Shown here piece after piece: positions 1 through 8,325 of a DNA stretch of 64,000 bases; the first letter of the stretch is position 1, and each line of letters starts with the position of its first letter. A program made the position numbers and the translations under genes. Below the pieces are notes generated by a model. That model was not told where the DNA came from and did not search any database. It saw only the letters and a program-made list of their open reading frames with translations. Source of the stretch: Streptomyces sp. S465 (lineage in GTDB: Bacteria > Actinomycetota > Actinomycetes > Streptomycetales > Streptomycetaceae); contig NZ_CP114036.1 of NCBI RefSeq assembly GCF_026898115.1, forward strand, positions 558,001-622,000. Direction: 5' to 3'.

Positions 1-259
1 CGGGGACGGCGCCAACTTCAACCACGCGCAGCTGGACGATCCGTCGATCAACAAGGAGTTCGACGAGATCAGCAGGCTGACCGATCTGAAGGCGGCGGCC
101 AAGCGCTGGGGCGCCCTGGACGAGAGGATCGGCGAGCTGGCCCTCACGGTGCCGCTCTACCACCCGGTCTACCAGCGCCTGGTCGGCAAGGACGTCAAGA
201 ACGTCGTCATCAGCGACTGGACCGGCGTCCTCGACATCTCGCAGGTGGCGGTCAAGTAG
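1..259 (+). CDS. ABC transporter substrate-binding protein, family 5 (3' end only)
   Basis: Only the last 85 residues are in the window; the reading frame enters from the left edge and stops at TAG 257-259. The tail (KRWGALDERIGEL, then VPLYHPVYQRLVG and the terminal VVISDWTGVLDISQVAVK) has the look of the C-terminus of extracellular solute-binding proteins of the DppA/OppA type (SBP_bac_5), which bind peptides, nickel or sugars outside the membrane. The assignment is supported mainly by context: two DppB/DppC-type permeases and a double ATPase follow directly, the first starting on the last base of this stop codon. Ligand cannot be predicted. Confidence 0.85.
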   Translation, partial: GDGANFNHAQLDDPSINKEFDEISRLTDLKAAAKRWGALDERIGELALTVPLYHPVYQRLVGKDVKNVVISDWTGVLDISQVAVK

Positions 260-1248
260 TGGCCGTGCACGACACCCTGGCCTCCGGGGCGGACGGGCCG
301 CCCGCCCCGGGACCGGCCGCCGGGGCCCATGGCGCCTGGCACCGGCTCCGCGCGCGGCCCTCGGCCGTGGTCGCGGGCGCGGTGCTCGCCGTCCTCGTCC
401 TCGCCGCGCTCGCCGCGCCGCTGCTGACGGCGGTCAGCGGTCAGGACCCGTACGCCTACCACGACGAGCTGGTCGACTCCGCGAGCGGTGGCGCGCCCGA
501 GGGCGCCTTCGGCGGCGTCGGCGGCGAGCACTGGCTCGGCGTCGAACCGGGCACCGGGCGCGACCTGTTCGCCCGGTTGCTGTACGGGGCGCGCGTCTCG
601 CTGCTGGTGGCGGCCGGGGCCACGGTGCTCCAGATCGCGATCGGCGTGGGCGTGGGCCTGGCCGCGGCGCTCGGCAGCCGGTGGGCGGACCAGGTCCTCA
701 GCCGGCTCACCGATGTGATGGTGGCGCTGCCGATGCTGGTGCTGGCCATCGCGCTGACCACGGTGGTACCCGAGGGCTTCCCGCGTCCGCTGCTGCTCGT
801 CCTGGTCATGGGGGTGCTCAACTGGGGCGGCACCTCCCGTGTGGTGCGGGCTCAGACGCTGACGCTGCGCCGTCTGGACTTCGTCGCCGCGGCCCGGCTG
901 GGCGGCTCGGGCCCTTGGCGGGTGGTCCGGCGGGAGCTGTTGCCGTCGCTCGCGGCGCCCGTCATCACCTACGCGGCCATCCTGCTCCCGTCCAACATCG
1001 TGCTGGAGGCGTCGCTGTCGTTCCTCGGCATCGGTGTGAAGCCGCCCACGCCCTCCTGGGGCCAGATGCTGTCGACGGCGACCACCTGGTTCCGCGCCGA
1101 CCCGATGTACGTCCTGCTGCCGTCCGGGCTGCTGTTCGTCACCGTGCTCGCGTTCACCGTGCTGGGGGACGCCGTGCGCACCGCGCTCGACCCGCGCGAG
1201 GCGAGCCGTCTGCGGGTGGGCACGCGCAAGGAGAAGACCCGTGACTGA
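259..1248 (+). CDS. ABC transporter permease, DppC/OppC type
   Basis: Inner-membrane permease of 329 residues for a peptide/nickel-class ABC importer. After an unstructured N-terminus rich in Gly/Pro/Ala there is a first membrane helix (about residues 36-55), then the conserved periplasmic stretch HWLGVEPGTGRDLFARLLYG that typifies DppC, followed by five further hydrophobic segments. The coupling-helix (EAA) region RLDFVAAARLGGSGPWRVV is present and would contact the ATPase, and the C-terminal ...ASLSFLGIGVKPPTPSWG is characteristic of the family. GTG start at 259 overlaps the upstream TAG by one base, implying translational coupling to the binding protein. Length is normal, with a longer than usual N-terminal cytoplasmic tail. 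Confidence 0.95.
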   Translation: MAVHDTLASGADGPPAPGPAAGAHGAWHRLRARPSAVVAGAVLAVLVLAALAAPLLTAVSGQDPYAYHDELVDSASGGAPEGAFGGVGGEHWLGVEPGTGRDLFARLLYGARVSLLVAAGATVLQIAIGVGVGLAAALGSRWADQVLSRLTDVMVALPMLVLAIALTTVVPEGFPRPLLLVLVMGVLNWGGTSRVVRAQTLTLRRLDFVAAARLGGSGPWRVVRRELLPSLAAPVITYAAILLPSNIVLEASLSFLGIGVKPPTPSWGQMLSTATTWFRADPMYVLLPSGLLFVTVLAFTVLGDAVRTALDPREASRLRVGTRKEKTRD

Positions 1249-2254
1249 CCGTTTCCCGCCCCCGGCCGTACGCTTCGTGGCAAAGCGGCTGCTGGGCGCC
1301 GCGCTGGTGCTGCTGGTGCTGTCCGTCGCCCTGTACGCGCTGTTCTACCTGGTCCCCGGCGACCCCGCGCGGCTCGCCTGCGGGGAGCGGTGCAATCCGG
1401 CGCAGGTGGCACAGGTACGGGAGCGGCTGGGGCTCGACGAACCGGCCTACGCCCAGTATCTGCACTTCCTCCAGGGCGTGTTCGCCGGGCGCGACTACTC
1501 GACGGGCACCTCGCTGGAGCACTGCTCGGCGCCCTGCCTGGGCCTGTCCCACCAGAACGACGAGGAGGTCACCGCGCTCATCCTGCGGGGGCTGCCCGCC
1601 ACCGCCTCGCTCGCCCTCGGCGCGATGGTGGTGTGGCTGGTGCTGGGAGTCGGCACGGGGCTGCTGTCCGCGCTGCGCCGGGGCGGGGTGACCGAACGGG
1701 CGCTGACCGTGCTGACACTGGCCGGAACCGCCACTCCGGTGTTCATCCTGGGGCTGCTGCTGCTCATGGCCGTCTGCGCCTATCTGCGGTGGCTGCCCTT
1801 CCCCTCGTACGTCCCGCTCGCCCAGGACCCGGAGCAGTGGGCCTGGAACATGCTGCTGCCCTGGCTGACGCTTGGCCTCTTCGAGAGCGCCAAGTACGCC
1901 CGGCTCACCCGTTCCGCCACGCTGGAGGTCCTCGCGGAGGACCACATCCGCACCTTCCGCGCCTACGGCGTGAGCGAGCGGGCCATCGTGGCCCGGCACG
2001 CGCTGCGCGGGGCGCTGCCCCCGGTGATCGCCCTGAGCGCCCTGGACCTGGGGTCGATGATGGGCGGGGCGATGCTCACCGAGCAGCTCTTCGGCCTTCC
2101 GGGGCTGGGCCGGCTCCTCATCGACAGCGTGCGCTCGGTCGACCTTCCGGTGGTCGTCGGCGTGGTCCTGGTCATCGGTGTGGCCGTGGTGCTCGCCAAC
2201 GTGATCGCGGACATCCTCTACGCCCTGGCCGACCGAAGGGTGGTCCTGTCATGA
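1241..2254 (+). CDS. ABC transporter permease, DppB/OppB type
   Basis: Second permease (337 residues) of the same importer. The N-terminal helix VLLVLSVALYALFYLVPGDP ends in the PGDP motif typical of DppB, followed by the RERLGLDEPAYAQYLHFLQG segment that precedes the periplasmic loop. The loop carries two cysteine pairs (LACGERC and HCSAPC) that could form disulfides outside the membrane; this is more Cys than most homologues I know. Five more membrane helices follow, with the EAA-type segment IRTFRAYGVSERAIVARHAL. It starts at GTG 1241, overlapping the previous gene by 8 bases, and ends in an ATGA overlap with the ATPase gene. Confidence 0.95.
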   Translation: MTDRFPPPAVRFVAKRLLGAALVLLVLSVALYALFYLVPGDPARLACGERCNPAQVAQVRERLGLDEPAYAQYLHFLQGVFAGRDYSTGTSLEHCSAPCLGLSHQNDEEVTALILRGLPATASLALGAMVVWLVLGVGTGLLSALRRGGVTERALTVLTLAGTATPVFILGLLLLMAVCAYLRWLPFPSYVPLAQDPEQWAWNMLLPWLTLGLFESAKYARLTRSATLEVLAEDHIRTFRAYGVSERAIVARHALRGALPPVIALSALDLGSMMGGAMLTEQLFGLPGLGRLLIDSVRSVDLPVVVGVVLVIGVAVVLANVIADILYALADRRVVLS

Positions 2255-3924
2255 CAGCGGTGGAACAACCGGCGAGTGCGGCGGCCGACACGCCCGGACT
2301 CCTCATCGATGTCCGAGGTCTGACCGTCGACTTCGCCACGGGCGGGCAGGACGTGCGCGCCGTCGACGACCTCTCCTTCCGGCTCTCGGCCGGGCAGGCA
2401 CTCGGCATCGTCGGCGAGTCCGGCTCCGGCAAGAGCACGGTGGCCGCGGCGCTGCTGGGCCTCCACCGGGGCACCGGGGCACGGCTGACCGGCACCGTGA
2501 CCGTGGGCGGGATCGATGTGGGGGCCGCGTCGGTACGGGAGTTGAGGCGGCTGCGCGGCGCCACCGCGGCCATGGTCTTCCAGGACCCGCTGTCCTCCCT
2601 CGATCCCTACCTGGCCGTCGGCGACCAGATCGCCGAGGTGTACCGGACGCACGCCCCGCACGTCTCCCGGCGCGCGGCCCGCGAACGGGCGGTGGCCGTG
2701 CTGGACCGGGTCGGCATTCCCGACGCGGCACGGCGGTCCCGCTCCCGGCCGCACGAGTTCAGCGGCGGCATGCGTCAGCGCGCCCTGATCGGGATGGCGC
2801 TCGTCTGCGAACCGCGGGTGCTGGTGGCGGACGAGCCGACCACCGCCCTGGATGTGACGGTGCAGGCCCAGATCCTCGACCTGCTGCACGAACTGCGCGC
2901 CGAGACCGGCATGGGCCTGGTCCTGGTCTCCCATGACCTCGGTGTGGTCGCGGGCAGCGTGGATCAGATGCTGGTGATGAAGGACGGGCGTGCCGTGGAG
3001 CGCGGCCCGGTCGGCACGGTCCTTGAGGAGCCGCGCGAGCCCTACACCCGCGGTCTGCTCGCCGCGGTGCCCCGGGTGGAGACGGGGCGTGCCCCGGCCG
3101 CCGCGGCCGCCCCCGTGTCCGACGGTGACGTCCTGCTGGAAGCGGTGGCGGTGCGCAGGGAGTTCGGGCGCGGGAAGAACCGTACGGTCGCCGTGGACGG
3201 TGTGTCGCTGAACGTGGCGCGGGGCGAGACCCTCGGCATCGTCGGCGAGTCGGGCAGCGGCAAGACGACGCTGGGCCGGATGCTGGTGCGGCTGCTGGAG
3301 CCGAGCGGTGGGTCGGTCCGCTACCGGGGGCGCGAGCTGACCGGCCTGCACCGGGGACTCCAGATGGTGTTCCAGGACCCGGTCTCCTCCCTCAACCCGC
3401 GCCGCGGCATCGGTGAGTCCGTCGCCGATCCGCTGCGTGCCGCGGGGACGCTGACCGACGCGGAGATCAGGCGCCGCGCGAGCGAGGCCCTGGAGCGCGT
3501 CGGTCTCGACCCGGGGTGGTACCACCGCTATCCGCACGAGTTCAGCGGCGGCCAGCGCCAGCGGGTCGGCATCGCCCGCGCGCTCGTGCCCGAACCGGGG
3601 CTCATCGTGTGCGACGAGCCGGTCTCCGCCCTCGACGTCACCACCCAGGCCCAGGTCCTGGACCTGCTCGCGGAGCTCCAGCGCGACCTCGGGCTCGCCC
3701 TGGTGCTGATCTCGCACGACCTGGCGGTGGTGCGCCGGGCCAGCGACCGGGTGGCGGTCATGCGGCGGGGCACCATCGTCGAGGAGGGCCCGGCGGACAC
3801 GGTCTACGACGCGCCCCGGAACCCGTACACCAAGGCCCTGCTCGCGGCGGTCCCGGTCCTCGACCCCGCCGAGGCCGCGGCGCGCCGCGCGGCGCGCGGC
3901 AACCGGCCGGGGCTCCGGCCCTGA
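2251..3924 (+). CDS. Fused double ATPase of peptide-type ABC importer (DppD-DppF fusion)
   Basis: Single 557-residue chain holding two nucleotide-binding domains that are separate DppD and DppF proteins in many bacteria. Domain 1 has Walker [10 protein letters not shown] (about residue 55), Q-loop [11 protein letters not shown], signature FSGGMRQR and Walker [13 protein letters not shown]; domain 2 repeats these as GESGSGKTT (about 330), [19 protein letters not shown] and [12 protein letters not shown]. Both end with the oligopeptide-transporter C-terminal segment ([24 protein letters not shown]). All catalytic motifs are intact in both halves, so both ATP sites should be active. The ATG at 2251 overlaps the permease stop (ATGA), which fixes the start. 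It is the last gene of the importer operon; a 32-base gap separates it from a convergent gene. Confidence 0.96.
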   Translation: MTAVEQPASAAADTPGLLIDVRGLTVDFATGGQDVRAVDDLSFRLSAGQALGIVGESGSGKSTVAAALLGLHRGTGARLTGTVTVGGIDVGAASVRELRRLRGATAAMVFQDPLSSLDPYLAVGDQIAEVYRTHAPHVSRRAARERAVAVLDRVGIPDAARRSRSRPHEFSGGMRQRALIGMALVCEPRVLVADEPTTALDVTVQAQILDLLHELRAETGMGLVLVSHDLGVVAGSVDQMLVMKDGRAVERGPVGTVLEEPREPYTRGLLAAVPRVETGRAPAAAAAPVSDGDVLLEAVAVRREFGRGKNRTVAVDGVSLNVARGETLGIVGESGSGKTTLGRMLVRLLEPSGGSVRYRGRELTGLHRGLQMVFQDPVSSLNPRRGIGESVADPLRAAGTLTDAEIRRRASEALERVGLDPGWYHRYPHEFSGGQRQRVGIARALVPEPGLIVCDEPVSALDVTTQAQVLDLLAELQRDLGLALVLISHDLAVVRRASDRVAVMRRGTIVEEGPADTVYDAPRNPYTKALLAAVPVLDPAEAAARRAARGNRPGLRP

Positions 3925-3956
3925 CCGGCCGGGGCCACCTCACCAGCCGGGGCGGC

Positions 3957-4844
3957 TCACCGGTTCGGGCGGCCGCCCAGGAACCCGGCGAGGGCGTCCA
4001 GGACCTGGTCGGGCGCCTCCTCGGGCACGTAGTGGCCGCCGGGCACGGCGTGTCCGCTCACCGCCGCCGGATCGGCGTGGTGCTCGCGCCAGACGGCGAG
4101 GACGTCGTCCTGGGCCAGGCCGCCTTCGGCGCCCCAGAGCAGCAGCAGCGGACAGCGCAGCCGCAGCCCCCGGGCGTGGTCGGCCTCGTCGAGCTCCAGG
4201 TCGGTGGTGAAACCGGCCCGGTAGTCCTCCAACGTGGCGTGGAGGTGGGCCGGATCGGTGTACTCGGCGACGTAGTGGCGGAAGGTGTCCTCGTCGACGG
4301 CGCCCGAGGCCAGGACGCGCCGCAGGAAGTACCGCAGATAGGGTTCCACGTTTCCGGCCAGCAGCAACTCGGGCAGCTCCGGCTGGAGATGGAAGAACCA
4401 GTGCCACATGGCGGCCGCCGACATCCGGTCGAAGGAGTTCATCACGACCCGGGTCGGCAGCACGTCGAGCAGCGCGAGCGCGCCGACCTCGGACGGGTGG
4501 TCGAGCGCCCACCGGTGCGCGACACGGGCGCCGCGGTCGTGCCCGACCACGACGGCCGAGTCATGCCCCAGATGACGCACCAGCGCGCTCAGGTCGGCCG
4601 CGGTGGCGCGTTTGTCGTATCCCGTGTCTGCCAGACCGGAGGCTCCGTACCCACGCAGATCGGGGACGACCACGGTGTACCGCTCGGCGAGCGGTCCGAC
4701 GAGCTTGCGCCAGCACAGCCCGGTCTGCGGCCAGCCGTGCAGAAGGACGATCAGCTCCTCCCCCGAACCGGCCGTGCGGTAGGCCAGGTCGACATCGTCC
4801 AGGGCCACCGTGCGCACCGAGTCCCACCGCATGCTTTCTCCCAT
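3957..4844 (-). CDS. Alpha/beta hydrolase, haloacetate dehalogenase/epoxide hydrolase-like
   Basis: Soluble alpha/beta hydrolase of 295 residues. The oxyanion-hole motif is HGWPQ (about residue 36) and the nucleophile elbow is VVGHDRGAR, so the nucleophile is Asp rather than Ser. That pair is typical of fluoroacetate/haloacetate dehalogenases and related epoxide hydrolases, which open a C-halogen or epoxide bond through an aspartyl ester. A cap region rich in Trp/Phe (MWHWFFHLQPELPELLL) follows, and the C-terminal VPGGHYVPEEAPDQV supplies the catalytic His. I read the start as ATG 4844; an in-frame ATG at 4832 is also possible. The substrate is not deducible. It lies downstream of an MFS gene on the same strand, separated by a 54-base gap that carries a perfect tandem repeat. 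Confidence 0.85.
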   Translation of the reverse strand: MGESMRWDSVRTVALDDVDLAYRTAGSGEELIVLLHGWPQTGLCWRKLVGPLAERYTVVVPDLRGYGASGLADTGYDKRATAADLSALVRHLGHDSAVVVGHDRGARVAHRWALDHPSEVGALALLDVLPTRVVMNSFDRMSAAAMWHWFFHLQPELPELLLAGNVEPYLRYFLRRVLASGAVDEDTFRHYVAEYTDPAHLHATLEDYRAGFTTDLELDEADHARGLRLRCPLLLLWGAEGGLAQDDVLAVWREHHADPAAVSGHAVPGGHYVPEEAPDQVLDALAGFLGGRPNR

Positions 4845-4857
4845 CGTCGATCCCCAT

Positions 4858-4895
4858 ACCTGTGGAGTCCTGTGGTACCTGTGGAGTCCTGTGGT
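4858..4895. repeat. Perfect tandem 19-bp direct repeat (two copies)
   Basis: The 19-mer ACCTGTGGAGTCCTGTGGT occurs twice head to tail at 4858-4876 and 4877-4895, filling nearly all of the gap between the stop of the MFS gene (4899) and the start of the hydrolase (4844). It covers the space where the hydrolase ribosome-binding site and any private promoter would be. Each copy itself contains CTGTGG twice. Candidate roles are a regulator-binding array or simple slippage duplication. Confidence 0.8.
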
Positions 4896-4898
4896 AAC

Positions 4899-6320
4899 TC
4901 ACCGCGGGCACGACGCGGACGACCCGGATGACACGGGCGGCGCGGGCGGCGAGCCGGCGGGCGTCCTCGGCGGGGCGGGCGGACGGCCCCGGCGCACGGC
5001 CGCGCCGGCCGCCGCGGCGAGGACGAAGGTCACGGTCTCGTAGCCCATCGCGTGCCAGAAGGCGTCACCGGGCCCGGCGGCGGGTGCGGCGTACACGACA
5101 CCGGCGAGCGCGACGCCGAGGGTCCCGCCGAGCTGCTGCGCGGTGGGCAGCAACCCCGACACGGAGCTGGCCGCGTGCGCCGGAGCCCTGGCCAGGACCA
5201 GGGCGAACACGGACGCGGTGAACAGGCCGAAAGCGACCCCGCCCACTCCGAGCGCCAGCCACAGCGCCGGCCCCGGGGCCGCGATCGTCGCGGCGACCAC
5301 CACCGACACCACGGCCAGTGCACAGGCGGAGACGACGAGGACGGCCGCGCCGTGACGCCGCGCCGCCGCCTCGGCGATTGCGCTGCCCAGCAGTGCCCCG
5401 ACCGCGTACGGGGTGATCGTCAGCGCGGTCCGCAACGGGCTGTCGTGCAGCGTCCCTTGCAGGTGCAGCGACAGGAGCAGGGTGAAGGACGGGATCCCGG
5501 CGTTGAACACCAGCACCGCCCCGATGCCCCAGCGTGTCGTTCGCCCGGCGAGGGCGGACGGGTGCACCAGCGGGTGGGACACCCGGGCTTGCGATACGGC
5601 GAACGCGGCCAGCAGCGCGACCGCCACGGCCGGGCTGATCCACGTCCAGGCGGGCCAGCCGGCGTCCTGGCCGAGGGTGAGCGGCAGCACGAGCAGGACC
5701 AGTCCGGACAGGCAGAGTCCGGCGCCGACGGGATCGACCCGGCTGTCCGCACCCGCCCGGCCGGGCCCCGGCGGGAGGGCGGGGGACAGCACCAGGGCGG
5801 CGAGCCCGATCGGCGCGGGCAACGCCAGCGCGGCGCGCCACCCCAGGCCGAGGGGGTCGAGCTGGAGCAGGACGCCGCCGAGCAGTGGGCCCGCCAGCGA
5901 GGCGACCGCCATCGTCGCACCGTAATAGCCGAGCGCGCGGGGCCGACGGGACTCGGGCACCGTCGTCTGGATGATCGACAGGATCTGGGGGGCCACCAGT
6001 CCGCTGCCGAGGCCCTGGACCAGACGCCCGGCGATCAGTACGCCGATGTCCGGGGCAGCGGCCGCGACCGACGAGGCGAGGGTGAACACCGCCATTCCCA
6101 CCACGAAGAGCCGGCGGTATCCGAACCGGTCGCCCAGCCGGGCCGCGGTGATCAGCGAACAGGCGTAGGTCAGGGTGTAGCCGGCCAGCGCGAGCTGCCC
6201 GGCCCCCGCGCCGGCGTCCAGGTCCTGCCGGATGTCGACCACCGCTACCTGCATGACCGTCACGCTCACCAGCTGGACGAACGTTCCGGAGAGCAGCACG
6301 GGCAGCAGCGGGGCCCTCAT
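4899..6320 (-). CDS. MFS drug exporter, DHA2-like (14-TM class)
   Basis: Membrane transporter of 473 residues, all hydrophobic segments of the major facilitator superfamily. The first helix LLPVLLSGTFVQLVSVTVMQ is followed by DIRQDLDAGAGAGQLALAGY and the motif-A loop ARLGDRFGYRRLF; motif C-like GRLVQGLGSGLVAPQ and YYGATMAVASLAGPLLGG follow. About 14 hydrophobic segments can be counted, as in proton-driven multidrug exporters of the EmrB/QacA group. The reading frame is open for another 370 bases upstream, but homology to the family begins only at ATG 6320, so I place the start there. That ATG overlaps (ATGA) the stop of a decayed hydrolase gene, which suggests the two were once translated together. 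Substrate unknown. Confidence 0.9.
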   Translation of the reverse strand: MRAPLLPVLLSGTFVQLVSVTVMQVAVVDIRQDLDAGAGAGQLALAGYTLTYACSLITAARLGDRFGYRRLFVVGMAVFTLASSVAAAAPDIGVLIAGRLVQGLGSGLVAPQILSIIQTTVPESRRPRALGYYGATMAVASLAGPLLGGVLLQLDPLGLGWRAALALPAPIGLAALVLSPALPPGPGRAGADSRVDPVGAGLCLSGLVLLVLPLTLGQDAGWPAWTWISPAVAVALLAAFAVSQARVSHPLVHPSALAGRTTRWGIGAVLVFNAGIPSFTLLLSLHLQGTLHDSPLRTALTITPYAVGALLGSAIAEAAARRHGAAVLVVSACALAVVSVVVAATIAAPGPALWLALGVGGVAFGLFTASVFALVLARAPAHAASSVSGLLPTAQQLGGTLGVALAGVVYAAPAAGPGDAFWHAMGYETVTFVLAAAAGAAVRRGRPPAPPRTPAGSPPAPPVSSGSSASCPR

Positions 6321-6517
6321 ATCCGGTTCACCGATGACGCGAGCGGCTCGGTGAGCTCTTCCGGCCGGGTGAGGAAGGGCGAGTGGCCGCCGGGCAGGGA
6401 GTGCACCTCGGTCGGCCGGTCCGTGGCCAGGGCACGCTGGGTCATCGCCCGGTGCCGGGAGGAATGCCAGGCGCCGTGGCCGAGCACGGCCACGGTGGAG
6501 GGAACGGTCTGGTGCAT
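6317..6517 (-). pseudogene. Internally deleted alpha/beta hydrolase (salicylate-esterase-like) remnant
   Basis: About 66 residues that join the two ends of an alpha/beta hydrolase without its middle. The N-terminal part TVAVLGHGAWHSS carries the oxyanion HGAWH motif, and within a few residues the chain continues with the C-terminal strand and catalytic His, VHSLPGGHSPFLTRPEELT. The whole core, including the nucleophile elbow, is missing, a deletion of roughly 150-170 residues relative to full-length relatives of the EstC/methylesterase type. The frame is still open and its stop overlaps the MFS start codon. I infer a nonfunctional remnant that may survive because it still leads translation of the exporter. 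Confidence 0.75.
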
Positions 6518-6583
6518 GAGCGGCCTTCTGGTCAGTGGACTGATCGGAAACCAGCCCACACCGCAGGCGCCCCGTTATCCAGT

Positions 6584-6613
6584 GCGATATCTCGACTGCC
6601 GCCCCGCGATATC
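6584..6613. promoter_or_regulatory. Pair of GCGATATC sites 22 bp apart, candidate operator
   Basis: GCGATATC occurs at 6584-6591 and again at 6606-6613, with start points 22 bases apart (two helical turns), in the 180-base gap upstream of the decayed hydrolase and MFS exporter. GATATC is itself a palindrome. The spacing is what a dimeric repressor bound on one face of the helix would need, so this is a candidate operator of the exporter unit; nothing else in the gap was recognised. Confidence 0.3.
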
Positions 6614-6739
6614 CACGACGTATCGCCGCCTCGTCGATCTGCAGGACGATGCACCTGGACGCCACCGGGCGGGAGACCCGGCACGCCACGCCGAGGTGAC
6701 GTGCGCCCGATCTCCCGCCCAGGAGCGCGGTGCGGCCGG

Positions 6740-7258
6740 TCAGCCGCCGATGTTCACATCGATGCAGACGTAGAAGGCGTTGGCGGTGTTCGCGATGTTC
6801 CAGACCGCGAGGACCTTCTGCTTGCCGGTCAGGTTGCCGAAGTCGACGTCATGGGTGACGGTTTCGCCCGGCTGCGCTCCGCCGTCGTCGATCTCCGCGA
6901 TCTTCGAGCCGCCGACGAAGTACTGCCAGGTGCTGGTCGCGTGAGGGGCGCTCAGCTTCCAGGTGAAGCTGGTCTTGGAGGAGACGGGCGTGGCGACCCA
7001 GCCCTTGCTGTCGTCGTCGAGCTCGGCGAACCTCTCGTTGCCGCCGCTGCAACTCGTCAGCCCCTTGGGCCCTTCGACGCTCTGCGGCTCGTACTTGATG
7101 TCACCGCAGGCCACGGTCCCGGCCGCACACTGGGCCTGGCGGCTCGGCGGGGTGGAGACATAGCCGTGCGCGCTCGCCTCGCCCGCCGGGAGGCACAGCG
7201 CGAGCAGGGGGGCTATTCCGGCGCCGATGACGACGGACAGCCTGCGCTTCATGTTCAT
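6740..7258 (-). CDS. Secreted lytic polysaccharide monooxygenase, AA10 (chitin-binding type)
   Basis: Copper monooxygenase of 172 residues that oxidatively cuts crystalline polysaccharide, most likely chitin. A signal peptide (KRR basic start, hydrophobic core, ending ...GEASA) is followed by the mature N-terminus HGYVSTPPSR, so His31 becomes residue 1 as the copper 'histidine brace' requires; the second brace His is H106 in KLSAPHATS. NTANAFYVC carries the usual axial Phe. Cysteine pairs (C44/C51, C70/C165 by position) are as in small AA10 proteins. No carbohydrate-binding module is fused. Start at ATG 7258 is set by AAGGAG six bases upstream; ATG 7252 is an alternative. A DasR-type palindrome about 140 bases upstream suggests N-acetylglucosamine control. 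Confidence 0.93.
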   Translation of the reverse strand: MNMKRRLSVVIGAGIAPLLALCLPAGEASAHGYVSTPPSRQAQCAAGTVACGDIKYEPQSVEGPKGLTSCSGGNERFAELDDDSKGWVATPVSSKTSFTWKLSAPHATSTWQYFVGGSKIAEIDDGGAQPGETVTHDVDFGNLTGKQKVLAVWNIANTANAFYVCIDVNIGG

Positions 7259-7395
7259 GCCAACTCCTTCCACGGCAAGGACCCGCCGGACGGAGGAAGT
7301 ACCTTGCCGATGGGGAACATGTGGGGGGCAGTGTGGGGGGTGGCTATGACGGAACGCACCAGCGGCGCCGGGGCGACCGCGAATCCGTGCCGCCA

Positions 7396-7411
7396 TTAGG
7401 TCTAGACCATA
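7396..7411. promoter_or_regulatory. dre-like DasR operator upstream of the LPMO gene
   Basis: The sequence holds the perfect 10-bp palindrome GGTCTAGACC (7399-7408); read on the minus strand it is TGGTCTAGACCT, the 12-base element known from Streptomyces chitinase promoters, and it matches the core of the DasR responsive element. It lies about 140 bases upstream of the LPMO start, in the expected orientation. DasR is the GntR-family GlcNAc regulator. Its binding here is inferred from the motif. Confidence 0.8.
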
Positions 7412-7466
7412 CCGCCTGTCTGTTCATGGTCAAGAGATGGCACAGAGATCGTCAGCGATCCGTTTT

Positions 7467-7495
7467 CCGGTCCGCGTACCGGATACGCGGACCGG
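7467..7495. terminator. Strong hairpin, 12-bp perfect stem and 5-nt loop
   Basis: CCGGTCCGCGTA (7467-7478) pairs perfectly with TACGCGGACCGG (7484-7495) around CCGGA. No U-tract follows on either strand, which is common for Streptomyces terminators. It separates the LPMO promoter region from the decayed enolase-type gene and could insulate them. Between 7412 and 7586 I see nothing else of note. Confidence 0.5.
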
Positions 7496-7586
7496 GACAC
7501 CGGGGGACGGCCGGGACGGCCCCCGGCTCAGGCCCCGCCGCCGAACACCGCCGACTCCGTGGTCCACGCGGCGGCCCGCTCGCTGA

Positions 7587-8325
7587 GGGACAGTCCGAGT
7601 CCGCCACATTCGGGACATTCCGGTGGCCACCGGCGCGATCGCCACCTTGGTGAAGGCCACCACCTTCGACGGCGCCGTCGGCTGGGGAGAGTCCTTCGGT
7701 CCCCCGCGCCTGATCGCCCCGTTCCTCGCCGAACAGGCCGAAGCGCTGCTGGGGCAGCCCGCCGACATCCGGGAGGACCGCATCCTGGACCGGCTCTCCC
7801 CCGGCTACCACCTCACCTCCGGCGGACCGCATACCGCGACCGCCAGCGGCATCGACATCGCGCTGTGGGACGCGCAGGCCCGCGCGTTCGGCGTTCCGGT
7901 GGCTCATCTCCTGGGCAGCCGGCTCCACGACCGGGTGGACGCCCACGCCTCCTCCGGCTACGTCACCGCCACCCGCGACCCCGGCCCGTTCCGGGACACG
8001 ATGGCCGCCCACGCCGCCGAGGGTTTCACCGCCGTCAAGAGCAAGATCGGGCGCCAGCTCGCCGCCGCCCTCAACCCGCGGCTGTCCCCGCGCTGCTGGG
8101 GCACCGGGGTGGTCCAGGCCGCGACGCTGCAACCGGTCTCGGCGGTGCCCCGGGCGCCCTTCGGCATGGCCGGCGGAGAGCCGCTGATCTTCGAATTCGA
8201 CCGGGGCGAGAACCCGCTGCGGGACGGTGTGCTGGCGACCCCGCTCACCCCCGAGGACGGCACGGTGGCCATTCCCGACGGCCCCGGCCTCGGGGTCACC
8301 ATCCTGCTCGCGGCGGTGGCCGCGC
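7587..8325 (+). pseudogene. Enolase-superfamily enzyme remnant with internal deletion
   Basis: The frame (usable GTG at 7623) begins like a mandelate racemase/muconate lactonizing enzyme: TVGWGE-type strand (AVGWGESFGPPRL), then the helix pair ending SGIDIALWDAQARAFGVPVAHLLG, and the start of the barrel GFTAVKSKIGRQ with the catalytic KxK. It then jumps to the C-terminal capping segment (EFDRGENPLRDGVLATPLTPEDGTVAIPDGPGLGV). The metal-binding Asp/Glu/Glu strands and the second catalytic half are absent, about 130-150 residues. The usual first 30-40 residues are also missing, with an in-frame stop at 7584. It cannot be an active enzyme. It abuts the 3' end of the convergent STAND gene. Confidence 0.8.

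Noticed and set aside
6321..6689. Long N-terminal extension of the MFS exporter (open frame to 6689).
   Set aside because: The extension has no membrane or domain character, and the decayed hydrolase frame on the same strand explains the DNA up to the ATGA overlap.
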